A stretch of 64,000 bases of DNA from Heliomicrobium gestii (lineage in GTDB: Bacteria > Bacillota > Desulfitobacteriia > Heliobacteriales > Heliobacteriaceae), in NCBI RefSeq assembly GCF_009877435.1, contig NZ_WXEX01000013.1, forward strand, positions 62,001-126,000, read 5' to 3'. The notes under the pieces were generated by a model. It was given only the letters and a program-made list of their open reading frames with translations, ran no database searches and was not told where the DNA came from. Made by a program: the position numbers and the translations under genes. Shown here one piece after another: positions 1 to 8,021 of this stretch; position 1 is the first letter of the stretch, and each line of letters opens with the position of its first letter.

Positions 1-165
1 TGTGAAAATGGAAAGGTATTACGGAAGACCGAGTTAGACAATCGCCTCATGACTCCGAATAGTGATCAGTTAATTTATGGTGATAAAGTCATATTGCTTG
101 CGAGAGCAAGTTCAAAATTAACTAAAATGAGACCTAAAAAACTGTTATCACAAATTGGGATTTAA
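1..165 (+). CDS. 3' end of an unidentified gene (partial)
   Basis: Frame 1 is open from the first base to a TAA at 163-165 and gives 54 residues ending in KKLLSQIGI. The start lies outside the window. The piece has no recognisable motif; it is lysine-rich and AT-rich like the next gene. It stops 17 bases before the next gene's start, so the two may be co-transcribed. I do not recognise the family. Confidence 0.4.
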   Translation, partial: CENGKVLRKTELDNRLMTPNSDQLIYGDKVILLARASSKLTKMRPKKLLSQIGI

Positions 166-182
166 GAAAGGTGTGTTCGCTC

Positions 183-839
183 ATGAAGAAAGTATTATTT
201 TTTGGAGTCTTAGTAGGATCATTACTCACTTCGTCCATTGCTTTTGCGGACCAGGCTATTAAGCTTATTGTAAACGGAGTAGACATCACTCCTAACATGG
301 AAGCAAAGCCTATTATAGTTGATGGAAGGACATATGTTCCGGCTCGTCCTTTAGTAGAGGCACTTGGAGCGACTGTTTCTTGGGATAATAACACTAACTC
401 CGTAATTGTAACCGGAAGTAATAGTGAAGGTAAATCTGGCGAGGTCGGCCTTTGGGAAAAGAAGCCAATAGCAACTACAGGATATAATTGGGATTTTCAT
501 AAAGATGAAAAGGTAATATCTACAGCCAACGGTGGTAAACAAGGGTCCATAACATTTGATTTAGATAATGTCGGTATTAAACCAGTACGATTAAAAGGAA
601 CCATTATTTATGAAAATACATACGATGGATACTCAATTATTGAGATATTTGGTAATGGGGAATCTATCTACAAAAGCAACCAGCTTAAAGGAGTTGGAAC
701 TCCGATCCAAGTAAATCTACCAGTTGAACATTTCTCGAATGTTACAATTCAGCTTCATCGTTATAATAAAGACGGGCAACTTGATGCTTCTGGGTATCTG
801 TATTTAACTCTCTCCAATTTGCGAATTACCAGTAACTAG
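183..839 (+). CDS. Secreted copper amine oxidase N-terminal (stalk) domain protein
   Basis: The protein has a signal peptide at residues 1-22 (MKK, a hydrophobic core, then SIAFA) and should be exported. Residues about 25-75 match the copper amine oxidase N-terminal-like stalk domain, with the typical pattern VDGRTYVPARPLVEALGA followed by W and a hydrophobic beta strand. This domain is common in Clostridia and Paenibacillus surface proteins and has no amine oxidase activity of its own. The remaining 120 residues are beta-rich and resemble an NPCBM-type carbohydrate-binding module, which is inference. The ATG at 183 is chosen because AGAAAGGTG lies about 10 bases upstream; a GTG at 171 would spoil the signal peptide. 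The gene is clearly more AT-rich than the genes after 2.9 kb, which suggests transfer. It is followed by a terminator. Confidence 0.8.
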   Translation: MKKVLFFGVLVGSLLTSSIAFADQAIKLIVNGVDITPNMEAKPIIVDGRTYVPARPLVEALGATVSWDNNTNSVIVTGSNSEGKSGEVGLWEKKPIATTGYNWDFHKDEKVISTANGGKQGSITFDLDNVGIKPVRLKGTIIYENTYDGYSIIEIFGNGESIYKSNQLKGVGTPIQVNLPVEHFSNVTIQLHRYNKDGQLDASGYLYLTLSNLRITSN

Positions 840-849
840 AACACTACGT

Positions 850-887
850 AAAGCGGCCTCGCAATTTATCTGTAGGGTCGCTTTTTA
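850..887 (+). terminator. Intrinsic terminator after the stalk-domain gene
   Basis: The arm AAAGCGGCC (850-858) pairs with GGGTCGCTTT (875-884) with one G/A mismatch and is followed by more T residues. It lies just after the stop codon at 839. Confidence 0.65.
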
Positions 888-1175
888 ATTTATTCCTGAA
901 TTCGTGAAGCAATATCCAGAATAATCCTGAATTTCGACGCAAACCCCGTTTAATAGACAAAATTGAGTGTAATCGAGAAGAGATAAACTCAATTATTCCT
1001 TTGAGATGTTTACACTCGTCTAGACTCGGCAGATGCTGAGAAAGGAAAAACCCGGTAACTGAAGCCGCCGAGCTGCATAGAAAACCGCGATTCTTCCAAC
1101 ACTTGGTTTGAATAGAAACCGAGGGAAGAAGGGTTTTGTATGCAACCACAGTCTGCTCAGATTAAAATACTTTTA
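888..1175. other. AT-rich spacer upstream of the insertion sequence
   Basis: I see no supportable gene here. A 101-codon minus-strand frame crosses it but overlaps the terminator, has no ribosome site and resembles nothing I know. It may hold decayed mobile DNA. Confidence 0.4.
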
Positions 1176-1200
1176 GCTCCCGTTTTTTTGTGTGGGTTGG
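1176..1200 (+). repeat. Left terminal inverted repeat of the ISL3 element
   Basis: It starts GCTCCCG, then a T-run and GTGTGGGTTGG. It matches the reverse complement of 2469-2492 except for small differences near position 5 and one extra G. Confidence 0.65.
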
Positions 1201-1227
1201 CAATTACAGAAATGCTAAAATGGGGCT

Positions 1228-2445
1228 ATGAACAACACAGATTTATTTCAATTAGCCCTCGGCTTAACACCGCCATGGTTTGTCTCTGAAACCCGGTTTA
1301 ACGCCGAGGCCCAAGAACTGCATATTACGATCGACTTCGTGCCCGGAAGCTCATTTGCTTGCCCGGCTTGTGCTGAAGCTGGCTGCAATGTCCACGATAC
1401 AAAGGAGAGATCTTGGAGACACCTGAACTTCTTTCAGCACAAGACCTTTATCCATGCACCTTTGCCTCGAACGAAATGCGATCGATGTGGGGCAGTCCGC
1501 CAGATAACGGCGCCGTGGAGTCGACCCGGCAGTGGATTCACCCTGCTCTTTGAGGCCTATGTGATGACACTCATGAAAGAAATGCCTGTTAAATCAGTCG
1601 CGCGAATCGTTGGGGAACATGACTCTCTCCTGTGGCGAATCCTCCATCACTATGTTCATACAACTCGTCGAAAAGAAGACCTGTCGGCCGTCGAGAAGAG
1701 AAGCATCGATGAGACGGCTCGGACCAAAGGGCACAAGTACGTCTCGAGCGTGATGGACGCCGAGACCCGGCGAGTCATCTTTGCCACAGAGGGAAAGGGC
1801 GCCGACGTGCTTCCAAAGTTCAAAGAAGATTTTCAATCCCATAGGGGTTGTGCGGAGAATATTACCGATGTTTGTATGAACATGTCCCCAGCCTTTATTT
1901 CCGGCGTGGAGAAAAATCTTCCGGAAGTAGCGATAACCGTTGACAAGTTCCATGTGATCAAACTTATCAACGAAGCGGTGGATCAAGTTCGACGGGAAGA
2001 ACAAAAGACGATGCCGGAGTTGAAAGGAACGCGCTATACCTGGTTTAAAAACAAAAGGCATCTAACGATGAAGCAAAAAGCAATTATGGAGGATGTGCTG
2101 GCCCAACGAAACGCAAAGACCGGCAAAGCATATCAGCTCCGACTCACATTTCAAGAAATGTACGAAAAAGACCCCATGGATGCGCCGATGTTCTTTAAAA
2201 AGTGGTACTTCTGGGCGACACATAGTCGGTTAGCGCCGATGAAAGAAGTGGCACAGACCATGAAGCGACATGAGAAAGGCATCCTGCGGTGGTTTGTCTC
2301 AAACGTTACGAATGGGTTGCAAGAAGGGATCAATAGCGTGATTCAGGCGGCCAAACGTAAAGCGCGAGGGTACAGGTCAGTACGCAACTTTATTTCCATG
2401 GTTGCGGGTGGGCTAGACATTCGTAAAGCACCGGAGAGAATTTGA
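1228..2445 (+). CDS. ISL3-family transposase
   Basis: The 405-residue protein has the ISL3 layout. An N-terminal zinc-binding segment uses CPAC, C and CDRCG (about residues 45-90). A helix-turn-helix region follows. The DDE catalytic domain begins with IDETARTKGHKYVSSVMD (first Asp near residue 156), continues with TVDKFHVIKL (second Asp), and ends with the region around GLQEGINSVIQAAKRKARGYRS (acidic residue). The length is normal for the family and no frameshift is seen, so the enzyme is probably active or recently so. It carries out cut-and-paste transposition of its own element. Confidence 0.93.
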   Translation: MNNTDLFQLALGLTPPWFVSETRFNAEAQELHITIDFVPGSSFACPACAEAGCNVHDTKERSWRHLNFFQHKTFIHAPLPRTKCDRCGAVRQITAPWSRPGSGFTLLFEAYVMTLMKEMPVKSVARIVGEHDSLLWRILHHYVHTTRRKEDLSAVEKRSIDETARTKGHKYVSSVMDAETRRVIFATEGKGADVLPKFKEDFQSHRGCAENITDVCMNMSPAFISGVEKNLPEVAITVDKFHVIKLINEAVDQVRREEQKTMPELKGTRYTWFKNKRHLTMKQKAIMEDVLAQRNAKTGKAYQLRLTFQEMYEKDPMDAPMFFKKWYFWATHSRLAPMKEVAQTMKRHEKGILRWFVSNVTNGLQEGINSVIQAAKRKARGYRSVRNFISMVAGGLDIRKAPERI

Positions 2446-2468
2446 TACATTTTCAGCAAACAAATGTT

Positions 2469-2492
2469 CAACCACACAAAAAAGCCAAGAGC
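2469..2492 (-). repeat. Right terminal inverted repeat of the ISL3 element
   Basis: Read on the minus strand it begins GCTCTTGGC, then a T-run and GTGTGGTTG. It pairs with the left end at 1176-1200. Confidence 0.65.
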
Positions 2493-2830
2493 CAGTAGAT
2501 CTACCTAGAAATATAGTTGCAACGACCCGAACACATAGACGCTGAAAGGACGCAAGCCAACAATGAACAAGCATCTGCAGTGAGTGATCACATAAATGGT
2601 TGCCTGCCTGATTTCGTCAGAAAAACGAGTTCAAGGATTATCCGGACGAGGTCATGGCAGTCGAGTATTCGATAGGTACAGCGTTGGACATGGCGGAGGC
2701 CATAGGAGTTGTTAAGTGCGGCTACATCCTTTTCAATGGATATTATCACTTTTTGTGCCATTTCTAAGTCGTGCTCATAAATTAGTTCACGGATTCTGGT
2801 ATTTGAATTAGAAAATAGAAAAAAATGCGT
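2493..2830. other. Spacer between the IS and the HD-GYP gene
   Basis: No gene can be supported. An 83-codon minus-strand frame (2588-2839) contains a fairly protein-like stretch starting MAQKVIISIEKDV, but it has no ribosome site and no family I recognise. It could be a remnant carried in with the IS. Confidence 0.4.
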
Positions 2831-2864
2831 AAGCGCCATTCACGAATCAACGTGAATGGCGCTT
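2831..2864 (-). terminator. Terminator, probably for the HD-GYP gene
   Basis: A perfect 14-bp stem, AAGCGCCATTCACG against its complement (2831-2844 and 2851-2864), has a 6-base loop. It lies 4 bases beyond the minus-strand stop at 2868. A T-rich stretch follows a few bases further on that strand. Confidence 0.75.
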
Positions 2865-2867
2865 TTC

Positions 2868-3833
2868 TTAACCAATGGCTTCCCCTTCCTCCTCAACCAT
2901 GTCACAAAAACAGGCCGTCAGATCTGGGTCCCACTGCTCCCCTGCGTGGCTGCGGAGGATGGCGAGCGCCTCCGCTTGGGGGAGCGCCTTGCGGTAGGGC
3001 CGATTGCTCGTCAAGGCGTCATAGGTGTCGGCGATGGCGAGGATGCGGCCGCCCAGGGGGATGTCCTCGCCCTGCAGGCCGTCAGGGTAGCCCTTGCCGT
3101 TGTACGCCTCATGGTGGTGGCGAATCAGGGGCAGCACCGGGGCCAGGGTGTGGATGGAGGCGCAGATCTTCTCTCCCGTGACGGGGTGGGCCTTGATGGC
3201 CTCAAACTCGTCGGGTGTCAACTTGCCGGGCTTAAAGAGGATTTCGTCGCGAATGCCGATCTTGCCGATGTCGTGAAGCAGTCCGGCGATTTTGATCACC
3301 TCGGCCTCCCCAGGATCGTCCATCACCCGGAGGGCCAATTGGTGAGCAAAGTCGGAGGTTCGCTTGGAGTGGTTGACGCTGTAATGATCCCGGGCTTCTA
3401 AGGCTTGGGCCAGGGAAAAAACGACGTTTTGGAAGCTCTCCAACTCGTCATGGAGCGCCTTGATCCGCAGCAGCGACTTGACTCGCGCCTGCAGTTCCAG
3501 GGGATTGAAGGGCTTGGTGATAAAATCGTCAGCGCCGATCTCGAAGGACTTGATCCGTTCATCCATGCCGTGCAGGGATGTGATCAGCACGACAGGGATC
3601 AACTGGGTTTCTTTGTTGCTTTTCACTTTGGATAACACACAAAAGCCGTTCATATCCGGCATCATCACATCGAGGAGGATGAGGTCGGGCTTTATCGTAC
3701 GCAGCATCTCCAGGGCTGCCTGCCCACTGTCGGCTTCAATCACCCGGTACGGTTTCAACAATCCGCACAGCAGCATGCGGTTGGCTCTGTTGTCATCGAC
3801 GACCAGGATTTTGGGAATCTCCATCACGTTCAC
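2868..3833 (-). CDS. Response regulator with HD-GYP output domain
   Basis: The 321-residue protein joins a receiver domain (residues 8-122; acidic pair D13/D14, phospho-acceptor D55, conserved K107) to an HD-GYP domain (about 135-315; LLHDIGKIG with H187-D188, HHE at 240-242, GKGYPDG with GYP at 248-250). HD-GYP proteins hydrolyse cyclic di-GMP, and all metal-binding motifs visible here are intact, so phosphorylation-controlled c-di-GMP breakdown is the likely role. No sensor kinase is adjacent. The start could be GTG 3833 or ATG 3824; neither has a strong ribosome site. Upstream (3834-4000 on the minus strand) is AT-rich and probably holds the promoter. Confidence 0.93.
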   Translation of the reverse strand: MNVMEIPKILVVDDNRANRMLLCGLLKPYRVIEADSGQAALEMLRTIKPDLILLDVMMPDMNGFCVLSKVKSNKETQLIPVVLITSLHGMDERIKSFEIGADDFITKPFNPLELQARVKSLLRIKALHDELESFQNVVFSLAQALEARDHYSVNHSKRTSDFAHQLALRVMDDPGEAEVIKIAGLLHDIGKIGIRDEILFKPGKLTPDEFEAIKAHPVTGEKICASIHTLAPVLPLIRHHHEAYNGKGYPDGLQGEDIPLGGRILAIADTYDALTSNRPYRKALPQAEALAILRSHAGEQWDPDLTACFCDMVEEEGEAIG

Positions 3834-4199
3834 TCACAATCTGTCTGTTCGTCGCCTATTTTGCGCAGAAGGCATGCGACTGCACTGTTTATGTATAAAT
3901 GAATAATTGTAAATGACTTGATATGAGTATACGCGAAGGGATCCGCAGGGAGCAAGAGACAGGCCGGAATCACTGAATATTCTCCCGATGTCTCCAAGCG
4001 AGCGAGCGATGTTGGAAAAGGCAGCAGGAGTACGAGGCGTCCGCTGCAATCAACTCGATTTGTTTATTCTGGTGATGTAGACTGCTGGTGTAATTGCTGT
4101 AGATTCGATACAATAAATGTTAGCGCCACAAAGGGATAGTGGGCCGGTTTTTGAATATGACGGCAGAAAAAATAAGCAAAGATGACAGATAGGGAAGAG
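3834..4199. other. Intergenic region, probable promoter zone of the HD-GYP gene
   Basis: The stretch 3890-3930 is AT-rich, with TATA-like words read on the minus strand, and fits a promoter for the leftward regulator gene. I see no coding sequence with a ribosome site. Confidence 0.35.
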
Positions 4200-4224
4200 C
4201 GTCCGGAATGAAAAGTTCGAAAGT

Positions 4225-4365
4225 AAAGCCGGAGTAAAACTGGAAATAAAACCCGAAGTAAATCCCAAAGTAAATCCTAAAGTAAATCCGGGAAGTAAAG
4301 TCGGCGGGGAAAGCCGATGAGAAAAATCGGCGAGAAAAGCCGGAAACAAAACAGAGGAAATCTGC
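4225..4365 (+). repeat. Degenerate short tandem repeats, purine-rich
   Basis: Copies of a 12- to 13-base unit of the form GTAAATCCNAAA recur about four times in 4256-4300, flanked by weaker variants (AGTAAAGCCGGA, AAATAAAACCCG, GAGAAAAATCGG). The strand is strongly purine-rich. Stops occur in the plus frames, so it is not coding on that strand; the long minus-strand frame across it has low-complexity repeats and overlaps a better gene. Confidence 0.55.
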
Positions 4366-4439
4366 GGGACGAAACAATGGTCTTGCTGAAATAACAGGCG
4401 CGCAGATCGACATTGGCTAGGGGAAGTGAAATCGGCGGC

Positions 4440-4850
4440 ATGAACAAAAATTGGGCAAACGGGATCATCGCCGGGGCGCTGGCCGGCGCGGTGATCGCAC
4501 TCGTTCCATTGGTCCTCTCCTTGCAGGGCGAGCCGGTGCTGGGCCTGGATCGCATGGGGTGGGCGGCGATCGAGGCGGTGCTTCTCTTCGGTCTTTTCGG
4601 CCGCGCAGCCTATCTGAAATGGAGTCATCACCAACTGAGCCAGGCTATTCAGGCGTTGACCCCCTTTCGGGAAGGCCCCCTGGAAAAACCGGCGCTCAAG
4701 CTGCTGCTGGAGGATTTGCAGAAGCGCAACGACGAGCAGCATGGGCTGAACCTCGATGTGGTCATGGCCAAGCGGGAATTGAGTCATGCGGCGCTGGGGA
4801 TCAGCGCGCCATTGGCAGAGCGACTGAACCGGATCTATGGCGCCCAGTAG
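4440..4850 (+). CDS. Hypothetical membrane protein
   Basis: The 136-residue protein has two hydrophobic segments near the N-terminus (about 6-26 and 36-56, glycine/alanine/leucine-rich) separated by a short LQGEPVLGLDRMG linker. A mostly helical, charged C-terminal half of about 80 residues is probably cytoplasmic. ATG 4440 is preferred, with AGGGGAAG about 13 bases upstream; an in-frame TTG at 4413 is possible. I do not recognise a family. It is followed by a 175-base gap before the MoaD-like gene and is probably a separate transcript. Confidence 0.6.
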   Translation: MNKNWANGIIAGALAGAVIALVPLVLSLQGEPVLGLDRMGWAAIEAVLLFGLFGRAAYLKWSHHQLSQAIQALTPFREGPLEKPALKLLLEDLQKRNDEQHGLNLDVVMAKRELSHAALGISAPLAERLNRIYGAQ

Positions 4851-5024
4851 GGGCGGACGGTTGGGAGCGGGCCATCCTCGGCAGGATGGGCAACCTCTGT
4901 CTATGGTTTTTATATGTTGCGGATCGGCGGCAGAACCGATAGACTTTCAGTAGAGAATGCGCCTCCAATAACAAAGTCGAACAGCGCGAGAGCGTGGCAG
5001 ACGATGGCCACAGAGGAGGTTGTC

Positions 5025-5282
5025 ATGAGCGATTCGCAGGAAGCGACGAGAGACGCCATCACGGTGTTTGTCAAACTCTTTGCCACCTTTCGTTTGAACC
5101 GCTTTCCCACGCGCCTTATGGAGTTTCCCGCCGGGTCGGCTGTTCGCGACGCCTTGTCCGTGCTGGCCATTCCCGAGAAAGAAGTCGCCATTTGCATGGT
5201 CAATGGCCATTCCAAGGAGATTGACCATATCCTCTCCGACGGAGATACCTTGTCCCTCTTTCCCCCTGTCGGCGGGGGTTGA
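5025..5282 (+). CDS. MoaD/ThiS-family sulfur-carrier protein
   Basis: The 85-residue protein has the ubiquitin-like beta-grasp fold of MoaD/ThiS: VKLFATFRLNRFP at the start, a central helix, MVNGHSKEIDHILSDGDTLSLFPPV, and a C-terminal Gly-Gly-Gly. In the family the terminal diglycine is adenylated by MoeB/ThiF and then carries a thiocarboxylate, the sulfur donor for molybdopterin or thiazole synthesis. No MoaE, MoeB or ThiG gene is beside it, so the partner cannot be read from context. A molybdenum enzyme is encoded at about 53.6 kb. ATG 5025 has AGAGGAGGT four bases upstream. Confidence 0.8.
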   Translation: MSDSQEATRDAITVFVKLFATFRLNRFPTRLMEFPAGSAVRDALSVLAIPEKEVAICMVNGHSKEIDHILSDGDTLSLFPPVGGG

Positions 5283-5309
5283 CAGCAGAATCGCCTCTTT
5301 TGCGAATGA

Positions 5310-5347
5310 AACGCCACAGTATCATGGTGACCATGTGCTGTGGCGTT
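5310..5347. other. Stem-loop after the MoaD-like gene
   Basis: AACGCCACAG (5310-5319) pairs perfectly with CTGTGGCGTT (5338-5347), and the loop contains a second self-complementary word, ATGGTGACCAT. There is no T-run, so it may be an RNA-stabilising or leader hairpin rather than a terminator. Confidence 0.5.
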
Positions 5348-5386
5348 CTGCATCTGAATGCCAACAACAGAAAGGGGAGACGGACA

Positions 5387-5722
5387 GTGGGGGAAATGCC
5401 GGATCAGTTGCGACTGCATCAGGTCTTGGAGGCCATCAAGGCGCTGTCAGAGGAGGACCAGCAGGTGCTCCGCGACGCCTTGCAAAACATCCGGTCTGAA
5501 ACGCCGGGGATCATTGTCCAGGTGATAGATATGGACGAGGAGGAGAACCCGGAGATCTCCATGGGTGCGTTGATTCATGGTTTCATCGATTTGAACCTGT
5601 CCCTGACGGCGGGAAAGACCAAGCTGGTCACCTCCGTGTTTCACGAGGGATACCGGCAGGATTCCACCATACGCCTGCTGTACAACCCGCGGTTCAAGGC
5701 GTTCTTGTTTCCGCTCCACTAG
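5387..5722 (+). CDS. Small hypothetical protein
   Basis: The 111-residue protein starts at a GTG with AAAGGGGAG 7 bases upstream. It begins with a helical segment (LHQVLEAIKALSEEDQQVLRDALQ), followed by an acidic run (DMDEEENPE) and a beta-rich half ending RFKAFLFPLH. No signal peptide, membrane segment or known motif is visible. It is followed directly by a tandem repeat and a strong terminator, so it ends a transcript. I do not recognise it. Confidence 0.6.
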   Translation: MGEMPDQLRLHQVLEAIKALSEEDQQVLRDALQNIRSETPGIIVQVIDMDEEENPEISMGALIHGFIDLNLSLTAGKTKLVTSVFHEGYRQDSTIRLLYNPRFKAFLFPLH

Positions 5723-5731
5723 GGATGCGAA

Positions 5732-5818
5732 GAGATAGAGGCTACGCGAGATAGAGGCAATGCGAGAAAGAGGCAACACGAGATTGACGTAATGCAGGAT
5801 AGACGCAATGGGAGATAG
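5732..5818 (+). repeat. 16-bp tandem repeat, about 5.4 copies
   Basis: Unit consensus GAGATAGAGGCAATGC. Copies run 5732-5747, 5748-5763, 5764-5779, 5780-5795 and 5796-5811, plus a 7-base partial copy. The first two are nearly identical and later copies diverge. The array lies between a stop codon and the terminator, so it is in the 3' untranslated region. Confidence 0.85.
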
Positions 5819-5819
5819 C

Positions 5820-5847
5820 AAAAAAGCGCCGTTTTCGGCGCTTTTTT
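5820..5847. terminator. Strong bidirectional terminator
   Basis: AAAAAAGCGCC, loop GTTTTC, then GGCGCTTTTTT: an 11-bp stem with A-run and T-run on both sides. Confidence 0.9.
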
Positions 5848-5951
5848 ATTTGCTAAAATTACCAATCGAATAAGTCCGTTTGTCCCGGCAATTTCCGGCC
5901 ATCCCCCGTATAGGGTGTAGAGGGTATTCCTCAAAACCGAGGTGGTGTGCC

Positions 5952-6914
5952 ATGCAGGGGGACGGGCAGGCTGCGGCAAAACCGGTCGTCGACGCCGCGG
6001 CAGCGCCCGGAGGCGGACAGTCCGCCCAGGAAGAGCGGCATGTCGACAGGACAATGGCGTTGCGTTGGTTTGCGCTCCTAACGCTCACGGCGTTGCTCGC
6101 TTTGTTGGCCCAGGCCAGCCTGGTCAATGAAGGCTTGCTGCGGCAGCAGATCCAGGCGCGAAGTCAGATCGAGAGCCTGGAGGCCCAGGTCCGGCAGTTG
6201 AACGACACGGTGGAGCAGTTGCAGCGCGAGAAGCAACGGTGGCGGGCAAACCAAAGCCCAACAGGCGCTGCGTACGGGGAGAAACTTCCGGAAAAAAAAA
6301 CGGCCTATCTGACCTTCGATGACGGCCCCAGCGAAAACACCGCGGCGGTCCTGAACATCCTGGCCCGTTACCATGTAAAAGCCACCTTTTTTGTCAACGG
6401 CAACCCGACGGCCGCCGGCAAGGCGCTCTACCAGCGGATCGTCCAGGAGGGGCATGCCCTCGGCAACCACACCTACAGCCATGACTACAAGAAGGTCTAC
6501 GCCTCGATGGACGCCTTTTTGGCGGATGCCCGTCGACTCGACGACCTGATCGAAGAGGCGACAGGGCTTCGGCCCGAACTCCTCCGCTTTCCCGGCGGCT
6601 CGAACAACCTCGTCTCGCCGAGCCGCAGGTTCATGAGCGAGTTGACGCGCCGGGTGATCGACGCCGGGTATCAGTATGTGGATTGGAACGTCGATTCCCT
6701 CGACGCCGCCAAGACGACCCAAGACAGGGCGATCATCGTCGACGCCGTGACCCAGCAGGCGGCTGGTCAAGATCGGGTCATTGTGCTGTTTCATGACAGT
6801 CAACCCAAGCGGACGACCGTCGAGGCGTTGCCGGAGGTCATCGAGCGACTGCAGGCAGAGGGATATGGCTTCGAGTCGCTGACCAAGAACGCCTACACGG
6901 TCAAATTTTTATAA
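5952..6914 (+). CDS. Membrane-anchored polysaccharide deacetylase (NodB domain)
   Basis: The 320-residue protein has one N-terminal membrane segment (about 37-56), then a coiled coil (about 60-97, heptad-like QIESLEAQVRQLNDTVEQLQ), then a NodB-type carbohydrate esterase 4 domain. Motif 1 is TFDDGP (121-126), the metal histidines lie in HTYSH (173 and 177), and LRFPGGS and VLFHDS follow, so the catalytic residues are present. The family removes N-acetyl groups from peptidoglycan or chitin-like polymers, and the anchor places it outside the membrane. ATG 5952 is chosen for GAGGTGG just upstream; an upstream in-frame ATG at 5880 adds a tail with no ribosome site. It is likely a single-gene unit. 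Confidence 0.92.
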   Translation: MQGDGQAAAKPVVDAAAAPGGGQSAQEERHVDRTMALRWFALLTLTALLALLAQASLVNEGLLRQQIQARSQIESLEAQVRQLNDTVEQLQREKQRWRANQSPTGAAYGEKLPEKKTAYLTFDDGPSENTAAVLNILARYHVKATFFVNGNPTAAGKALYQRIVQEGHALGNHTYSHDYKKVYASMDAFLADARRLDDLIEEATGLRPELLRFPGGSNNLVSPSRRFMSELTRRVIDAGYQYVDWNVDSLDAAKTTQDRAIIVDAVTQQAAGQDRVIVLFHDSQPKRTTVEALPEVIERLQAEGYGFESLTKNAYTVKFL

Positions 6915-7069
6915 AAAAGGGGTAGCAAAAACGAGGGGACGATCACGGAGGCTCAGGAAGTTGCAACAGCAGCTTCATTTTTTTTGAACAATTCCAGAGA
7001 TTCGCACAAACCTTCTCCGGCCTCGATCATAGTCTATGGTGAGATAGAACTCCCATGGAGGGTGAGGAT

Positions 7070-7909
7070 ATGACCAGCAAGCCGCTCTGGTTTCCGCCGG
7101 TGTCGTGGCCGACGGGGTTTCGCAACGAAAAGCCGCGCACACAGGGCGTGACCATGATCTTTGACAAGGGAATCGGGTTGGTGTCCTTTCATGACCTGCT
7201 CGAAATGGCCGCCGATCACATCGATTTTATCAAGCTGGGTTTTGGGTCGGCGGCGCTCTACCGGCCGGAAATCCTGGAACAGAAGGTAAACCTGGCCCGT
7301 CGCTACGGTGTCGAGGTCTATGTAGGGGGAACCCTCGGCGAGATCGCTTACTGGCAGGGCGGCTATGAGGAACTGCTGGCGGGCCTGCAGGCCGTCGACA
7401 TCCGCTGGGTCGAGATCTCCGACGGGACGATCCAGATCCCCTCCCGGGAACGGCGCGCCCTGATCCGCAAGGTGACGGACAGGGGGTTTCAGGTGTTGAC
7501 GGAGGTGGGGAAAAAAGATCCCCGTCAAACGCTTCCGCTGCCGGCGATCATCCGCCAAATCAGGGAAGACCTGGCCGAAGGCGCTTCCTATGTCATCGTC
7601 GAGGGGCGTGAATCGGGAAAAGGGGTCAACTTCTACGACAGCAAGGGAGAGATCCGCGACGATGACCTGGAGGCGATGGTGGAGGCCGTCGGAAAGGTCG
7701 ATGCGCTGCTGTGGGAAGCGCCCATGAAAGAGCAGCAGCAAGCCCTGATCAAGCGTTTCGGCGTCAATGTGAACCTGGGGAATATTCCGGTCCATGAAGC
7801 GATTGCCCTGGAATCGCTGCGCCGCGGCCTGCGCTCCGACACGCTCGCGCTAGCCATCGAGGAAAAGGCGCGGCAAGAAGCGAGCGCGGCGGACAACGGG
7901 CGCCCCTAG
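7070..7909 (+). CDS. comA: Phosphosulfolactate synthase (ComA)
   Basis: The 279-residue protein matches the ComA family: KPRTQGVTMIFDKG near the start, DFIKLGFGS, GVEVYVGGTLGE, EISDGTI, VLTEVGKKD, and VIVEGRESGKG then LWEAPMK. It adds sulfite to phosphoenolpyruvate to give (R)-2-phospho-3-sulfolactate. In methanogens this is the first step to coenzyme M; in spore-forming bacteria homologues make 3-sulfolactate. The next gene is ComB, the matching phosphatase, 112 bases on, which supports the call. ATG 7070 has GGAGGGTGAGG at the right distance; ATG 7055 lacks one. Confidence 0.92.
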   Translation: MTSKPLWFPPVSWPTGFRNEKPRTQGVTMIFDKGIGLVSFHDLLEMAADHIDFIKLGFGSAALYRPEILEQKVNLARRYGVEVYVGGTLGEIAYWQGGYEELLAGLQAVDIRWVEISDGTIQIPSRERRALIRKVTDRGFQVLTEVGKKDPRQTLPLPAIIRQIREDLAEGASYVIVEGRESGKGVNFYDSKGEIRDDDLEAMVEAVGKVDALLWEAPMKEQQQALIKRFGVNVNLGNIPVHEAIALESLRRGLRSDTLALAIEEKARQEASAADNGRP

Positions 7910-8021
7910 GCGGCAAGCCTGGTGCGGCGATGACACTGGCGGGCAGAGGCCGGTGGCGGAGCCGCCCTCAGCGGGTTCGAATCATCGATGGTGAGCGGGA
8001 AGGGAACCGGAGGGAAGCCGC

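Larger units (their letters stand above)
1176..2492 (+). mobile_element. ISL3-family insertion sequence, apparently intact
   Basis: A single full-length transposase gene is bounded by imperfect inverted repeats, GCTC..TTTTTTGTGTGG..TTG, at 1176-1200 and, reversed, at 2469-2492. ISL3 elements normally make 8-bp target duplications; the bases next to these ends do not match each other, so either the ends are a few bases off or the duplication has decayed or been lost by recombination. Confidence 0.8.

Noticed and set aside
844-1149. 101-codon minus-strand frame before the IS
   Set aside because: It starts in a terminator hairpin, has no ribosome site and no similarity I recognise.
4050-4787. 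Long minus-strand open frame across the degenerate repeats
   Set aside because: It is low-complexity (FTLGFTSGF repeats), has no ribosome site and overlaps a better plus-strand gene.
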